A stretch of 64,000 nucleotides of DNA from Photobacterium phosphoreum (GCF_002954725.1 NZ_MSCQ01000001.1:1737200-1801199); one strand, 5' to 3'. Shown: positions 1 through 11,761, counted from the stretch's first letter. Translations and numbers: made by a program. Notes: generated by a model not told the origin, from the letters alone.

Positions 1-288
1 GCTTGTTCTACTGGCGCAACATAGGGTTGAGGTTCAACATGCGGCGCAGCTTGTTCTACTGGCGCAACATAGGGTTGAGGCTCAACATACGGCGCAACTT
101 GTTCTACTGGTGCAACATAGGGTTGAGGTTCAACATACGGCGCGGCTTGTTCTACTGGTGCTACATAGGGTTGAGGTTCAACATACGGCGCAGCTTGTTC
201 TACTGGTGCAACATAGGGTTGAGGCTCAACATACGGCGCAGCTTGTTCTACTGGTGCAACATAGGGTTGAGGTTCAGCATGTAATGTC
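1..288 (-). repeat. 48-bp tandem repeat in the FtsK linker
   Basis: Six consecutive 48-bp units (1-48, 49-96, 97-144, 145-192, 193-240, 241-288), in frame with ftsK. The encoded unit is 16 residues of the form APxVEPQPYVAPVEQA, where x is Y or H. Units differ by a few silent or conservative changes, and the outermost one (241-288) is the most diverged. The array continues past position 1, so the full copy number is unknown. Confidence 0.95.
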
Positions 289-1160
289 GATGCAGTATCC
301 ATTAATGGATCAATAACGGCTGCTGTTGGGCGAATAATAGGGGTTGTATGAGTAGGGGGATAAACAGGATCCTTTCGCTCAAAAGACGGTGCTATCGCCG
401 ACTCTTGATGAGAAGTCCCTTTATAAGATGAGAGTAATAAATCATCTTGATCATCATTATTTCCGTTATGCAGATGTTCTGCATAAGGCATATCCGATTC
501 TGCTGCGATTTCAGTCGCAAACGGACGCATGATTTCGTGCTTATCTGAACGTAATTTATTCAGGATCCACGTTAAACTTGCTAACGTCTTTTCACCTAAC
601 AAATCAGCAATTGTTGTCCATGAAATTCCGGTAAATAAGGTAAAACCAATCGCCCATGAGCACATAAGCAGTAAGGTTGCCCCGAGTACATTTAATAGCG
701 GTAAGGTTATATTGGCAACAACATCGCCAATCACACCACCTGATGAGAAATACCAAATATCATCAAAGTTAAGATCAGCCAAACCACAACTGCTTAGAAT
801 TAATAACATTAACCCCACCCAGCGGGTACCATAAACCATATAATCCAGTGACAATACTTTAGAGCGGCGATAATAAATAAACCACCCTAATAACACTAAA
901 GCAATGGGAATAATGTAGGCCAGTGCCCCAAAAATAAAGAACAGTGTATCTGCGACTAATGCGCCAAATGAGCCGGCCTTATTTTGAACAACGCCTTCCC
1001 AAGCAGTCTGCGACCAAGATGGATCGGCGGGATTAAATGTGACTAGCGCGACCATCATATAAATGGCAACTAAAATACTGATGATCAAAAAACCTTCAAT
1101 AATGCGTTGCCCACCTGATAAACGCATTTTGGGCAGTTTTTTACCTTTAAACTTCCTCAA
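1..1160 (-). CDS. ftsK: DNA translocase FtsK, N-terminal part (runs off left edge)
   Basis: FtsK is a septum-anchored hexameric DNA pump that segregates chromosome termini and activates XerCD at dif. About 386 N-terminal residues are visible. Four hydrophobic segments fall in the first ~210 residues (for example around IIEGFLIISILVAIYMMVAL and ATLLLMCSWAIGFTLF), typical of the FtsK membrane domain. A Pro/Gln/Glu linker follows that ends in a 16-residue tandem repeat. The motor and gamma domains lie beyond the window. The start is a TTG at 1160-1158, 6 bases after GGAG; the first ATG, 11 codons further in, has no ribosome site at a workable distance. Next to lrp, as in other Vibrionaceae. The identification rests on the membrane domain and the neighbourhood, since no ATPase motif is visible. 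Confidence 0.88.
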   Translation of the reverse strand, partial: MRKFKGKKLPKMRLSGGQRIIEGFLIISILVAIYMMVALVTFNPADPSWSQTAWEGVVQNKAGSFGALVADTLFFIFGALAYIIPIALVLLGWFIYYRRSKVLSLDYMVYGTRWVGLMLLILSSCGLADLNFDDIWYFSSGGVIGDVVANITLPLLNVLGATLLLMCSWAIGFTLFTGISWTTIADLLGEKTLASLTWILNKLRSDKHEIMRPFATEIAAESDMPYAEHLHNGNNDDQDDLLLSSYKGTSHQESAIAPSFERKDPVYPPTHTTPIIRPTAAVIDPLMDTASTLHAEPQPYVAPVEQAAPYVEPQPYVAPVEQAAPYVEPQPYVAPVEQAAPYVEPQPYVAPVEQVAPYVEPQPYVAPVEQAAPHVEPQPYVAPVEQ

Positions 1161-1546
1161 GAATAACTCCGGTGTTTCTATCAAATTCGAATATTTTTGC
1201 CAAAATGCTGATATTTTCAGCGACCAACGCTAATACTTTGCAGCTAAGCGCAACACAGTATCAAATACCAAGCGATATCGTTGGCAAACTCACAAATATA
1301 AAGTAAATGTCTTAATGCCATCATTCTATACTAAAAGACCACATTGTCTGTGTCCGACACCCTTTAAAATACAATTTTTTTTAGTGATCAGTAATAAATG
1401 GTAAACCATAAAAGTTAACTATCTCAAACGGCTAAGCATTGTTTATTTTAGACGGTCAGTTATCAAATAAATTCATCATTATGTCAATTCATGCCGACAT
1501 CTGGATAATTAAACAGCACTTTTTATTCTTATTACGTATAAACAAA
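1161..1546. other. ftsK upstream region, no gene seen
   Basis: AT-rich stretch between the ftsK start and the lrp terminator. It should hold the ftsK promoter (minus strand), but I could not pick a convincing -35/-10 pair. No LexA-type box of the CTGT-N8-ACAG form was recognised. Confidence 0.5.
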
Positions 1547-1584
1547 TACACCCTGAACAACAATCATGTCATTCAGGGTGTATA
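1541..1584 (-). terminator. rho-independent terminator of lrp
   Basis: Eleven-bp perfect stem (1547-1557 with 1572-1582, tacaccctgaa/ttcagggtgta) and a 14-nt loop, followed on the minus strand by a T-rich tract (tttgtttat). It lies about 40 bp after the lrp stop codon. Confidence 0.75.
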
Positions 1585-1620
1585 TATTTGACGCTATCAC
1601 ATTGATTAAATCGCGAATAT

Positions 1621-2115
1621 TTAGCGAGTCTTGATAACCAAGTTATTACTTTGCTTAACTTCTTCCATAACAACATAGGTACGGGTATCGTTAACACCCG
1701 GAAGACGCAATAACGTTTCACCAAGCAATTTACGGTAAGCTGACATATCTGATACACGTGTTTTCAACAAGTAATCAAAATCACCAGAAACAAGATGACA
1801 TTCCTGAATATCTTCTAGTTCTTGTACCGATTTATTAAACTGTTCAAAAACATCTGGTGCACCACGGTTCAATGTGATTTCAACAAATACTAATAATGAA
1901 GCATCAAGAAACTGTGGATTTAGTAGTGCAGTATACCCACTAATATAGCCTTGGCGCTCTAAACGACGTACACGCTCGAGACATGGCGTTGGTGATAAGC
2001 CAACACGCTTTGAAAGCTCTACGTTTGAAATTCGACCATCTTTTTGAAGTTCATTCAAAATATTACGGTCAATGCGATCCAATTCCTTGGATGGTTTCTT
2101 TTTGGTATCTACCAT
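1621..2115 (-). CDS. lrp: leucine-responsive regulatory protein Lrp
   Basis: Global transcription regulator of amino-acid metabolism that responds to leucine. The 164 residues match the family length. An N-terminal winged helix-turn-helix (residues ~12-60, with DRIDRNILNELQKDGRISNVEL and the recognition helix SPTPCLERVRRLE) is followed by the AsnC/RAM ligand-binding domain (HLVSGDFDYLLKTRV, LPGVNDTRTYVVMEEVK). The ATG at 2115 has GGTGG 7 bases upstream. Transcribed divergently from trxB across a 633-bp gap and in the same direction as ftsK, with its own terminator between them. The trxB-lrp-ftsK arrangement is conserved in enteric bacteria and vibrios. Confidence 0.97.
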   Translation of the reverse strand: MVDTKKKPSKELDRIDRNILNELQKDGRISNVELSKRVGLSPTPCLERVRRLERQGYISGYTALLNPQFLDASLLVFVEITLNRGAPDVFEQFNKSVQELEDIQECHLVSGDFDYLLKTRVSDMSAYRKLLGETLLRLPGVNDTRTYVVMEEVKQSNNLVIKTR

Positions 2116-3711
<1,596 letters not shown>

Positions 3712-3718
3712 ATAACAT

Positions 3719-3751
3719 AAAGCGACTGTTTATACTGTGGCTTTTTTCCCT
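3719..3751 (+). terminator. weak terminator-like hairpin after trxB
   Basis: The arms aaagcgac and gtggcttt pair with one internal mismatch around a ten-base loop and run into a T tract (tttttt), just after the trxB stop. The stem is imperfect, so termination is probably partial. Confidence 0.45.
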
Positions 3752-3785
3752 TACCGCACTATGCATCTCAACCATAGTGCGGTAA
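3751..3785. repeat. 13-bp perfect inverted repeat between trxB and cydD
   Basis: Arms 3751-3763 (ttaccgcactatg) and 3773-3785 (catagtgcggtaa) are exact complements around a 9-base loop. No T tract follows on either strand, so it is not a standard intrinsic terminator. It ends 40 bp before the cydD start and would form a stable hairpin in the cydDC leader. Confidence 0.8.
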
Positions 3786-3825
3786 GAGCAACTCACCATA
3801 AATACCGTAATGAAACCTTATTTAT

Positions 3826-5598
3826 ATGGATAAAGAATTACAACGCGATTTGACCAAATGGTTAAAATCCCAAAGTAAACTCGCCAAACGCTGGATGATG
3901 TTCAGTATTGGCTTAGGGTTTATTTCGGGATTATTGCTTATCGGGCAAGCGGCTTTATTAGCCAATATTCTGCATCAACTGATCATCGAACATACGGATA
4001 AATACCAACTCGTAAATCAGTTTGTTGGCCTTATTATTATTATTGGATTACGTGCATTATGTAGCTGGGGACGAGAAGTTTGTGGCTATCGCTGCGGTGA
4101 ACAAATTCGACTCCACATTCGCCAATTAATTCTCAACCGCTTAAAAAACCTAGGTCCTGCTTATATTAAAGGCAAACCTGCGGGTGTATGGGCAAGTCTA
4201 GTGCTTGAACAAGTGGAAGAAATGCAGGATTTCTTTGCGCGTTATTTACCACAAATGTCACTGGCGGTATTAATTCCAGTGGTTATTTTAGTGGTAGTAT
4301 TCCCTCTTAACTGGGCTGCTGGCTTAATCTTCCTTATTACTGCGCCTTTAGTGCCCTTCTTTATGGCATTAGTCGGTTTAGGTGCTGCAGATGCTAACCG
4401 TCGTAACTTTAAAGCCTTACAGCGTTTATCTGGGCATTTCTATGACCGCTTACAGGGTTTATCAACTCTACGGTTATTTAATCGCGTTGATGCTGAAGCT
4501 GAAAATCTAGACGCAGCGTCACATGTGTTGCGTAAACGCACCATGGAAGTACTACGACTCGCCTTTTTATCGTCGGCAGTATTAGAGTTTTTCTCTGCTA
4601 TTTCTGTTGCCATTGTTGCGGTCTATTTTGGCTTCATGTTCATTGGTGAACTCAACTTTGGTAACTACGGTGTACCTGTTACGCTATTTACTGGTTTATT
4701 TGTATTAGTGCTCGCACCTGAGTTTTATCAGCCCTTGCGCGATCTTGGTACGTTTTACCATGCAAAAGCACAAGCGATTGGTGCGGCTGAATCTATTGTT
4801 GAGTTCTTAAACATTGAAGCAGATGAAATGAGCAGCGGTGAAAAACCATTACCAACGCCAAATGCGATTCAAATAACCGTTACCGATCTCGAAGTACTCA
4901 GCCCTGAAGGTCAAGTATTGGCTGGACCATTGAGCTTTACCATTAATACTAATGAACATGTGGCGTTAATTGGTCCAAGTGGTGCAGGTAAAACCAGTTT
5001 ACTCAATGCCCTACTCGGCTTTTTACCTTATCGCGGCAGTATTAAAATTAATAATGTCGAACTGAACGAACTTAAACATGATCAATGGCGTCAAGCGATC
5101 AGTTGGGTCGGTCAAAATCCATTGTTAGTCCATGGTACTGTACGTGACAACATTACCCTTGGTGATCCAAGTGCCAGTAATGAGGCTATCGATCACGTTG
5201 CTCGCCAAGCCTATGCGGATGAATTTATTCAACGTCTTGAAAAAGGCTATGAACATCATGTAGGTGATCGCTCAGGTGGTTTATCTGTCGGTCAAGCACA
5301 ACGTATTGCTGTTGCTCGTGCGATGCTACAAAACGGCGCTTTTTGGTTACTGGATGAACCCACAGCCAGCCTTGATGCTAACAGTGAACGTTTAGTGCTT
5401 GAAAGTTTAGCGTTAGCAGTCACTAACCGCACCACGTTAATGGTGAGCCACCGCCTTGATCAACTGCATGTGATGGACCGTATTCTGGTTATGGATAACG
5501 GTAAATTAGTTCAGAACGGTACTTTTGATACCATTAGTCATCAAGGTTTACTCGCCGACATGCTCACTCATACCGATAAGAGGGATCTCGATGCGTGA
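3826..5598 (+). CDS. cydD: heterodimeric ABC exporter CydDC, subunit CydD
   Basis: Half of the CydDC ABC transporter of the inner membrane, which is required for assembly of cytochrome bd oxidase and periplasmic c-type cytochromes and is linked to thiol or haem handling. The 590 residues comprise a six-helix exporter-type membrane domain (residues ~1-330) and a nucleotide-binding domain with Walker A GPSGAGKTS (about residue 383), signature LSVGQAQRIAVARAM (about 486) and Walker B WLLDEPTASLD (about 506). The signature motif has V and A where the consensus LSGGQ has G and Q-flanking residues; this asymmetry is usual in CydD. It overlaps cydC by 8 bases, implying translational coupling. Confidence 0.97.
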   Translation: MDKELQRDLTKWLKSQSKLAKRWMMFSIGLGFISGLLLIGQAALLANILHQLIIEHTDKYQLVNQFVGLIIIIGLRALCSWGREVCGYRCGEQIRLHIRQLILNRLKNLGPAYIKGKPAGVWASLVLEQVEEMQDFFARYLPQMSLAVLIPVVILVVVFPLNWAAGLIFLITAPLVPFFMALVGLGAADANRRNFKALQRLSGHFYDRLQGLSTLRLFNRVDAEAENLDAASHVLRKRTMEVLRLAFLSSAVLEFFSAISVAIVAVYFGFMFIGELNFGNYGVPVTLFTGLFVLVLAPEFYQPLRDLGTFYHAKAQAIGAAESIVEFLNIEADEMSSGEKPLPTPNAIQITVTDLEVLSPEGQVLAGPLSFTINTNEHVALIGPSGAGKTSLLNALLGFLPYRGSIKINNVELNELKHDQWRQAISWVGQNPLLVHGTVRDNITLGDPSASNEAIDHVARQAYADEFIQRLEKGYEHHVGDRSGGLSVGQAQRIAVARAMLQNGAFWLLDEPTASLDANSERLVLESLALAVTNRTTLMVSHRLDQLHVMDRILVMDNGKLVQNGTFDTISHQGLLADMLTHTDKRDLDA

Positions 5599-7315
5599 TT
5601 TAATCCCTTACCTTAAACTTTATCGTAAACACTGGTTTGGCTTAACTTTAGGCATGATTTTAGGTTTATTAACACTATTATCTGCCATTAGTCTATTGAC
5701 GTTATCAGGTTGGTTTATTGCCGCCTCTGCCGTTGCTGGTCTAAGTATTATTACTCGTCAAACCTTTAATTACATGTTACCTGGCGCTGGTGTACGTGGC
5801 TTTTCAATGTCACGGACTGCTGGCCGTTGGGGTGAACGTGTGGTTAGCCATAATGCGACCTTTAAATTGCTGGCTGATTTACGGTTATTCTTTTTCCGTA
5901 AATTAACGCCTTTAATTCCCGGTCGCCACGCTAATTTACGTGATGCCGATTTACTCAACCGTTTAGTCGCTGATGTTGATGCGATGGATCATATCTATTT
6001 ACGTTTAGTCAGCCCGCTGGTTATCGGTATCTTAGGTATTACCATTGTTACTGGCTTTCTCGCTTGGTTTGATCCCACCATTGGTTTTACGCTGGGTGGC
6101 ATTTTACTGGCATTAATGATTATTCTACCGATTGTTTTTTATCGTTTAGGTAAACGCAATGGTGAAACATTAACCCACGCTAAAGCCAACTACCGCATCA
6201 CGCTGTTAGACTGGATCCAAGGCCACGCTGAATTATTACTGTTTAATGCTGAAGAACGCTACCGTCAACAAGCGGAAGCAGAGCAAGATAAATTACTTGA
6301 TGCTCAGCGAAAAATGGCAAGCTTAACCGGCATTGCTAACGGTCTATTAATGGCAGCAACAGGCTGGACGCTAGTGCTCATTATGTGGATTGCAGCTAAC
6401 GGTATCGCAGGTAATGCGCCTGATCCTTTCGTTGCAATGGTGGCATTTACGACCATGGCAAGTTTTGAAATGATGATGCCAGTCGCTGGTGCATTCCAAT
6501 ACTTAGGCCAAACATTATCGTCAGCTAAACGCCTTAATGAAATTATTGAAGCAACGCCTGACACTGTGTTTGATCCAAAAGGTTACAGCGCTATTGCTAA
6601 GGGTGATATTCGTCTTAATGATATTAGCTACACCTATTATGGCAGCGATAAACTGGTCGTTAAGCACCTGTCGCTTAACATTAAACAAGGCGAGAAATTA
6701 GCCCTGCTTGGACGTACGGGTTGTGGTAAATCAACCTTACTGCAATTACTAACGCGTAGCTGGGATCCTCAGCAAGGTCAAATCCTACTTGATGGGGTCG
6801 AACTGCCACGTTGGAGTGAACCTGCACTACGCAATGCTATTACCGTAGTCAGTCAACGCGTTGATGTCTTTAATGGCTCATTACGTGAGAACTTAGTCTT
6901 AGCCAAACCTGATGCTACCGATGAGCAATTTGTAGCAGCACTCCATAAAGTCGGTCTTAATAGCTTACTCGACGATAAAGGCTTAGACACCTGGCTTGGC
7001 GATGGTGGTCGACATATCTCTGGTGGTGAACGTCGTCGTATTGGTATTGCGCGCGCCCTCCTTCATGATGCACCGATCCTATTGTTAGATGAGCCAACGG
7101 AAGGACTTGATCGCCGTACTGAACAGCAAATATTGACCTTATTACTTGAGTTTGCCAAAGACAAAACCGTGGTATTTATTACTCACCGTTTAGTTGGTCT
7201 CGATAGTATGGATCAAATTTGCTTAATGGACGAAGGTGAGATCATTGAACATGGCCAGCATCAACAACTGCTGGCACAAAATGGTCGATACGCTGAATTA
7301 TGTCGTCGTATTTAA
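5591..7315 (+). CDS. cydC: heterodimeric ABC exporter CydDC, subunit CydC
   Basis: Second half of CydDC. The open frame extends upstream to 5525, but ATG 5591 gives MRDLIPYLKLYRKHW, preceded by AGAGGG, and 574 residues, matching E. coli CydC (573). Membrane domain at residues ~1-320; nucleotide-binding domain with Walker A GRTGCGKST (about 375), signature ISGGERRRIGIARALL (about 476) and Walker B ILLLDEPTEGLD. The start codon lies within the last codons of cydD (8-base overlap), so the two subunits are probably made in equal amounts. A good terminator follows. Confidence 0.97.
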   Translation: MRDLIPYLKLYRKHWFGLTLGMILGLLTLLSAISLLTLSGWFIAASAVAGLSIITRQTFNYMLPGAGVRGFSMSRTAGRWGERVVSHNATFKLLADLRLFFFRKLTPLIPGRHANLRDADLLNRLVADVDAMDHIYLRLVSPLVIGILGITIVTGFLAWFDPTIGFTLGGILLALMIILPIVFYRLGKRNGETLTHAKANYRITLLDWIQGHAELLLFNAEERYRQQAEAEQDKLLDAQRKMASLTGIANGLLMAATGWTLVLIMWIAANGIAGNAPDPFVAMVAFTTMASFEMMMPVAGAFQYLGQTLSSAKRLNEIIEATPDTVFDPKGYSAIAKGDIRLNDISYTYYGSDKLVVKHLSLNIKQGEKLALLGRTGCGKSTLLQLLTRSWDPQQGQILLDGVELPRWSEPALRNAITVVSQRVDVFNGSLRENLVLAKPDATDEQFVAALHKVGLNSLLDDKGLDTWLGDGGRHISGGERRRIGIARALLHDAPILLLDEPTEGLDRRTEQQILTLLLEFAKDKTVVFITHRLVGLDSMDQICLMDEGEIIEHGQHQQLLAQNGRYAELCRRI

Positions 7316-7343
7316 TCACAGCTTAACTCACTAGCACCAATAT

Positions 7344-7382
7344 AACGCCGATAATCAATTGTGATTATTGGCGTTTTTTTTA
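7344..7382 (+). terminator. rho-independent terminator of trxB-cydDC
   Basis: Stem aacgccgataatca/tgattattggcgtt with one G-U pair and a short loop, followed by eight T residues. It lies 29 bp after the cydC stop. Confidence 0.9.
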
Positions 7383-7441
7383 TCAGTCGTTAAATGTTAT
7401 ATTGATAACAGTAGCCTTTGACGCGCATATTATTGATAAAA

Positions 7442-8146
7442 ATGACGATTTATATACCCGAAATTGATCCGTCTTCATTGCAATTCCCAGATCCAAATAC
7501 CGCACTCCTTGACCCTAATGGTCTGCTCGCTTTTGGGGGCGATCTTAGTCCACAACGTTTATACCAAGCTTATCGTCATGGTATTTTTCCATGGTATTCA
7601 CAAGGTGAGCCTATTTTATGGTGGAGTCCTGATCCTCGAGGTGTTTTTATTCCACAGCAATTTACGCCCAGTAAAAGTTTGCGTAAATTTATGCGTAAAT
7701 CACCGTATACGATTACACTCAATCATGCATGTCATGCCGTGATCCGCCAATGTGCTGAATCACGCGGCCCAGATCAAACGTGGATCACAGAAGCGATGAT
7801 TAACGCCTACCAAACATTGCATGATGTGGGTGATTGTCACTCGGTAGAAGTCTGGCAAGATCAACAATTAGTCGGTGGTTTTTATGGAGTGGCTGTTGGA
7901 CGTATTTTTTGCGGCGAGTCGATGTTTTCCCTCGCTGATAATGCCTCGAAAGTGGCTTTATGGTACTTCTGCCATCATTTCAATCAACATGGTGGTCAGT
8001 TAATTGATTGCCAAATGATGAACCCACACCTCGCATCTTTAGGCGCGAGTGAATTAGATCGTACTGCTTTTTTAACACAACTGCATCAGCATCGAGACAC
8101 CGTATTAGCGGCTGAATGTTATCACCCTCAAACTTTAGTGTTATAA
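7442..8146 (+). CDS. aat: leucyl/phenylalanyl-tRNA-protein transferase Aat
   Basis: Transfers Leu or Phe from aminoacyl-tRNA to proteins with an N-terminal Arg or Lys, creating N-degrons for ClpS-ClpAP. The frame is open from a TTG at 7418, but ATG 7442 (MTIYIPEIDPSSLQFPDP) gives 234 residues, the E. coli length. Family motifs include GLLAFGGDLSPQRL, YRHGIFPWYSQGEPILWWSPDPRGV, GGFYGVAVGRIFCGESMFS and LIDCQMMNPHLASLGA. It sits 7 bases before bpt, the other N-degron transferase, and a few kb from clpS and clpA. Confidence 0.97.
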   Translation: MTIYIPEIDPSSLQFPDPNTALLDPNGLLAFGGDLSPQRLYQAYRHGIFPWYSQGEPILWWSPDPRGVFIPQQFTPSKSLRKFMRKSPYTITLNHACHAVIRQCAESRGPDQTWITEAMINAYQTLHDVGDCHSVEVWQDQQLVGGFYGVAVGRIFCGESMFSLADNASKVALWYFCHHFNQHGGQLIDCQMMNPHLASLGASELDRTAFLTQLHQHRDTVLAAECYHPQTLVL

Positions 8147-8153
8147 CGAATTA

Positions 8154-8849
8154 ATGATGAAAGAATTATCCTTACAACTGGGCCTTACCCCTGAAAGTGA
8201 TTGTAATTACTTACCGCAACAGCGTGACCAACTTGGTGTTGTGATGGATCAACCCTGGTTAACCCCTAATGGTTATGATTTATTAATTAGTTCTGGGTAT
8301 CGTCGTAGCGGCAGCATTATCTATAAACCAATGTGTAAACACTGTAATGCCTGCACCCCATTACGGGTTGATTGTTCTCAATTCACACCCACTAAAAGTC
8401 AAAAACGCCAACAAAACCAACTCAAAAAACTGCAGTGGGAATTTAAACAACAATTAGACCCAGATTGGTTTGAACTCTATGAACGTTATATTACTGTTCG
8501 CCATGCCAGTGGTTCAATGTTCCCTGCTAATAAACAGCAATTTTTTGATTTTATTCGCGCACCATGGATGAAAACGGCGTTCTTACATATTTATGAAAAT
8601 AATCAATTAATTGCCGTTGCTATTACCGATGTTTTTCCCGATTCACTGAGCGCGGTTTATAGCTTTTTTGAGCCAGAACATAAGTTATCATTAGGGACAT
8701 TGTGCGTGCTATTACAAATTGAAGTTTGCCATCAAACGCAACGCCAATGGCTCTATCCTGGCTATCAAATCGATCAATGCCGTGAAATGAATTATAAAGT
8801 TCGCTTTGTACCACATCAAAAATTAATTAACGGTGAATGGGTAGGTTAA
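8154..8849 (+). CDS. bpt: aspartate/glutamate leucyltransferase Bpt
   Basis: Adds Leu from Leu-tRNA to proteins with N-terminal Asp or Glu, making them ClpS-ClpAP substrates. Older annotation calls this family arginyl-tRNA-protein transferase. The 231 residues show the family's Cys pattern (CNYLP, and KHCNACTPLRVD at about residues 62-74), the RRSGSIIYKPMC motif and the SAVYSFFEPEH segment of the GNAT-like fold. Two ATGs are adjacent at 8154 and 8157; I kept the first. The 7-base gap to aat indicates an operon. E. coli lacks this gene, whereas vibrios carry it here. Confidence 0.95.
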   Translation: MMKELSLQLGLTPESDCNYLPQQRDQLGVVMDQPWLTPNGYDLLISSGYRRSGSIIYKPMCKHCNACTPLRVDCSQFTPTKSQKRQQNQLKKLQWEFKQQLDPDWFELYERYITVRHASGSMFPANKQQFFDFIRAPWMKTAFLHIYENNQLIAVAITDVFPDSLSAVYSFFEPEHKLSLGTLCVLLQIEVCHQTQRQWLYPGYQIDQCREMNYKVRFVPHQKLINGEWVG

Positions 8850-9058
8850 TTATCAAAAAACACGCTAAACGGTCAAATTAACCGCAACAGTGAAATATTT
8901 TGCATCTGCTTTTGTTAATTTACTGAGAAAAAATGGATTAATCGCGAACAAAAGCTGACAAAAACAACTGGCAAGGGTAAAATTACGTCCTAAACTTTAC
9001 ACTCAAACAGTTTCAAGGCATTATCCAGCCCGATCAAGATGAATGGCTGGTAGCCTAA

Positions 9059-9286
<228 letters not shown>

Positions 9287-9315
9287 TCTTTCTCTAAAAG
9301 ATTAGTGCTGCAAAT

Positions 9316-9346
9316 AAAACCCAGCCTTTTGCTGGGTTTTATTTTA
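9316..9346 (+). terminator. rho-independent terminator of infA
   Basis: Perfect 10-bp stem aaaacccagc/gctgggtttt with a 5-base loop, followed by a T-rich run (attttag). Confidence 0.92.
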
Positions 9347-9375
9347 GCGAATGATGATCACAAGTAGTCATAATA

Positions 9376-9417
9376 TAAAAACGCCGCAGATAGTTGGTAC
9401 TATCTACGGCGTTTTTG
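9376..9417 (-). terminator. terminator of clpS-clpA, near-symmetric
   Basis: Seventeen-bp stem (9377-9393 with 9400-9416) with one mismatch and a 6-base loop. It is flanked by A and T runs on both sides, so it can terminate clpA (minus) and back up the infA terminator (plus). Confidence 0.88.
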
Positions 9418-9446
9418 CTTATGTGAAATACACTAACAAGATTTTA

Positions 9447-11714
9447 TTAGTGGGCAGCTTCCATCTCACTACTGAATTGGAAATCTAGTTCACCATTAAT
9501 GTAATCAACGCGTACTGAACCACCATTAACTAATGAACCAAACAACAATTCATTGGCAAGTGGTTTTTTAAGCTTCTCTTGAATCACACGAGCCATTGGA
9601 CGTGCACCCATAGCCTTATCGTAACCTTTCTCAGACATCCACTCTCGTGCACGCTCAGACACTTCCATTGAGACACCACGTGCATCTAACTGTGCTTGTA
9701 GTTCCACAATAAACTTATCGACCACTTGTCCAATAATGTCTTTTTCTAGGTGGTTAAACCAAATGATATTATCAAGACGGTTACGGAATTCAGGGGTAAA
9801 GACACGTTTAATCTCTGCCATCGCATCATGGCTATGATCTTGCTGGATCAGACCAATTGATTTACGTACTGTTTCCGTTACTCCGGCATTGGTTGTCATT
9901 ACAAAAATGACATTACGGAAATCAGCTTTACGGCCATTGTTATCGGTTAGTGTACCGTTATCCATTACTTGTAATAACAAGTTAAATACATCAGGGTGTG
10001 CTTTTTCAATTTCATCAAGCAATACCACTGAATGAGGATTTTTGATCACCGCATCCGTTAATAATCCACCTTGGTCATAACCAACATAACCAGGAGGCGC
10101 ACCAATCAAACGACTGACGGTATGACGCTCCATGTATTCAGACATATCAAAACGCAGTAGTTCTATGCCCATCGTACGCGCTAACTGTACCGTGACTTCC
10201 GTTTTACCAACACCTGTTGGCCCGGCAAATAAGAACGAACCTACGGGCTTATTATCGGCACTTAATCCTGCGCGGCTTAACTTAATCGCTTCCGTTAATA
10301 CATCAATCGCACCATCTTGACCGAAGACGAGCATTTTCAGTCTCGTATCCAAACTTTGCAATACATCACGATCACTGCTTGAAATTGATTTTTCTGGAAT
10401 ACGTGCCATTCGAGCAATCATGGCTTCAATATCACCGACATTGACCGTTTTTTTACGACGACTTGCAGGCGCTAAACGACAACGAGCACCCGCTTCATCA
10501 ATGACATCAATCGCTTTATCAGGTAAATGACGTTCATTAATGTATTTTGCTGATAATTCCACCGCAGCACGAATCGCTTTATTGGTAAAACGAACTTCGT
10601 GGTGAGCTTCGTATTTTGATTTTAAACCCATCAAAATTTTAGTGGTGTCATCAAGTGACGGTTCAACGACATCAATTTTTTGGAAACGACGCGATAGTGC
10701 ACGCTCTTTCTCAAAAATATTGCTGTATTCTTGATAGGTTGTTGAACCCATACAACGTAACTTACCACTACTCAATAATGGTTTTAGTAAGTTAGCCGCA
10801 TCGACCTGACCACCAGATGCTGCACCAGCACCAATAATGGTGTGGATTTCATCAATGAATAAAATCGCATGTTCTTCTTTTTCAAGCTGCTTTAAAATAC
10901 CTTTAAAACGCTTCTCAAAATCACCACGATACTTAGTACCGGCTAATAATGAACCGATATCCAAAGAATAAATCACACAGTCTTGAATAATTTCAGGTAC
11001 TTGACCTTCAACAATACGCCACGCAAGACCTTCTGCAATAGCCGTTTTACCGACACCAGCCTCACCCACTAATAGCGGATTATTTTTACGACGACGGCAA
11101 AGCACTTGCACTGTACGCTCAAGCTCTTTATCTCGACCAATCAGAGGATCAATACCACCTGCTTTTGCTAACTGATTAAGGTTAGTCGCAAAATTTTCAA
11201 GTTTATCTTCCGAACTTTGTTCAGTACGTTGTTCTTCGGTATTGCCAATCTCTGAAGGGTTTACATCATCATTGTCACTGCCTTTAACAGTGCCATGAGA
11301 AATAAAATTCACCACATCAAGACGGCTAATATCACTCTTCTTCAGTAGATATGCAGCATGCGACTCTTGCTCGCTAAAAATCGCAACCAGTACATTAGCA
11401 CCAGTTACTTCGCTGCGACCAGAAGACTGCACATGAAACACCGCACGTTGCAACACTCGCTGAAAACTCAACGTTGGTTGAGTTTCACGGCTCTCGTCAT
11501 CCACTGGAATTAAGGGTGTTGTTTGTTCAATAAAAGAATCTAGCTCTTTACGCAACAAATCAAGATCAGCGCGACACGCTAATAAGGCCTCTTGCGTAGC
11601 TACATTATCTAACAGAGCCATCAATAAATGTTCGACCGTCATAAACTCATGACGCTTTTCCCTTGCGCGTGCAAATGCACCGTTCAGGCTCGCTTCAAGT
11701 TCTTTATTTAGCAT
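9447..11714 (-). CDS. clpA: ATP-dependent Clp protease ATP-binding subunit ClpA
   Basis: AAA+ unfoldase that feeds ClpP and receives N-degron substrates from ClpS. The 755 residues (E. coli 758) run in order: N domain (two Clp-N repeats, residues ~1-145), an acidic linker, AAA-1 with Walker [14 protein letters not shown] and Walker [10 protein letters not shown], then AAA-2 with [25 protein letters not shown] and pore loop GYVGYD. The IGL ClpP-docking tripeptide (KSIGLIQQ) is present. Start ATG 11714 has GGGGAGG upstream. It follows clpS by 47 bp on the same strand. Confidence 0.98.
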   Translation of the reverse strand: MLNKELEASLNGAFARAREKRHEFMTVEHLLMALLDNVATQEALLACRADLDLLRKELDSFIEQTTPLIPVDDESRETQPTLSFQRVLQRAVFHVQSSGRSEVTGANVLVAIFSEQESHAAYLLKKSDISRLDVVNFISHGTVKGSDNDDVNPSEIGNTEEQRTEQSSEDKLENFATNLNQLAKAGGIDPLIGRDKELERTVQVLCRRRKNNPLLVGEAGVGKTAIAEGLAWRIVEGQVPEIIQDCVIYSLDIGSLLAGTKYRGDFEKRFKGILKQLEKEEHAILFIDEIHTIIGAGAASGGQVDAANLLKPLLSSGKLRCMGSTTYQEYSNIFEKERALSRRFQKIDVVEPSLDDTTKILMGLKSKYEAHHEVRFTNKAIRAAVELSAKYINERHLPDKAIDVIDEAGARCRLAPASRRKKTVNVGDIEAMIARMARIPEKSISSSDRDVLQSLDTRLKMLVFGQDGAIDVLTEAIKLSRAGLSADNKPVGSFLFAGPTGVGKTEVTVQLARTMGIELLRFDMSEYMERHTVSRLIGAPPGYVGYDQGGLLTDAVIKNPHSVVLLDEIEKAHPDVFNLLLQVMDNGTLTDNNGRKADFRNVIFVMTTNAGVTETVRKSIGLIQQDHSHDAMAEIKRVFTPEFRNRLDNIIWFNHLEKDIIGQVVDKFIVELQAQLDARGVSMEVSERAREWMSEKGYDKAMGARPMARVIQEKLKKPLANELLFGSLVNGGSVRVDYINGELDFQFSSEMEAAH

Positions 11715-11761
11715 AAGGCACCTCCCCTAAAAACCACTCAATATGGCGTGCCGGAAAAAGA

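Noticed and set aside
1-288. CRISPR-like appearance of the 48-bp repeats
   Set aside because: Units are contiguous with no spacers and lie in a coding frame.
3-316. Plus-strand frames with repeats across the ftsK linker
   Set aside because: They are the complement of the in-frame ftsK repeats, with no ribosome site and no sensible product.
529-834. 101-codon plus-strand frame
   Set aside because: Antisense to the FtsK membrane domain, which has clear helices and continuity.
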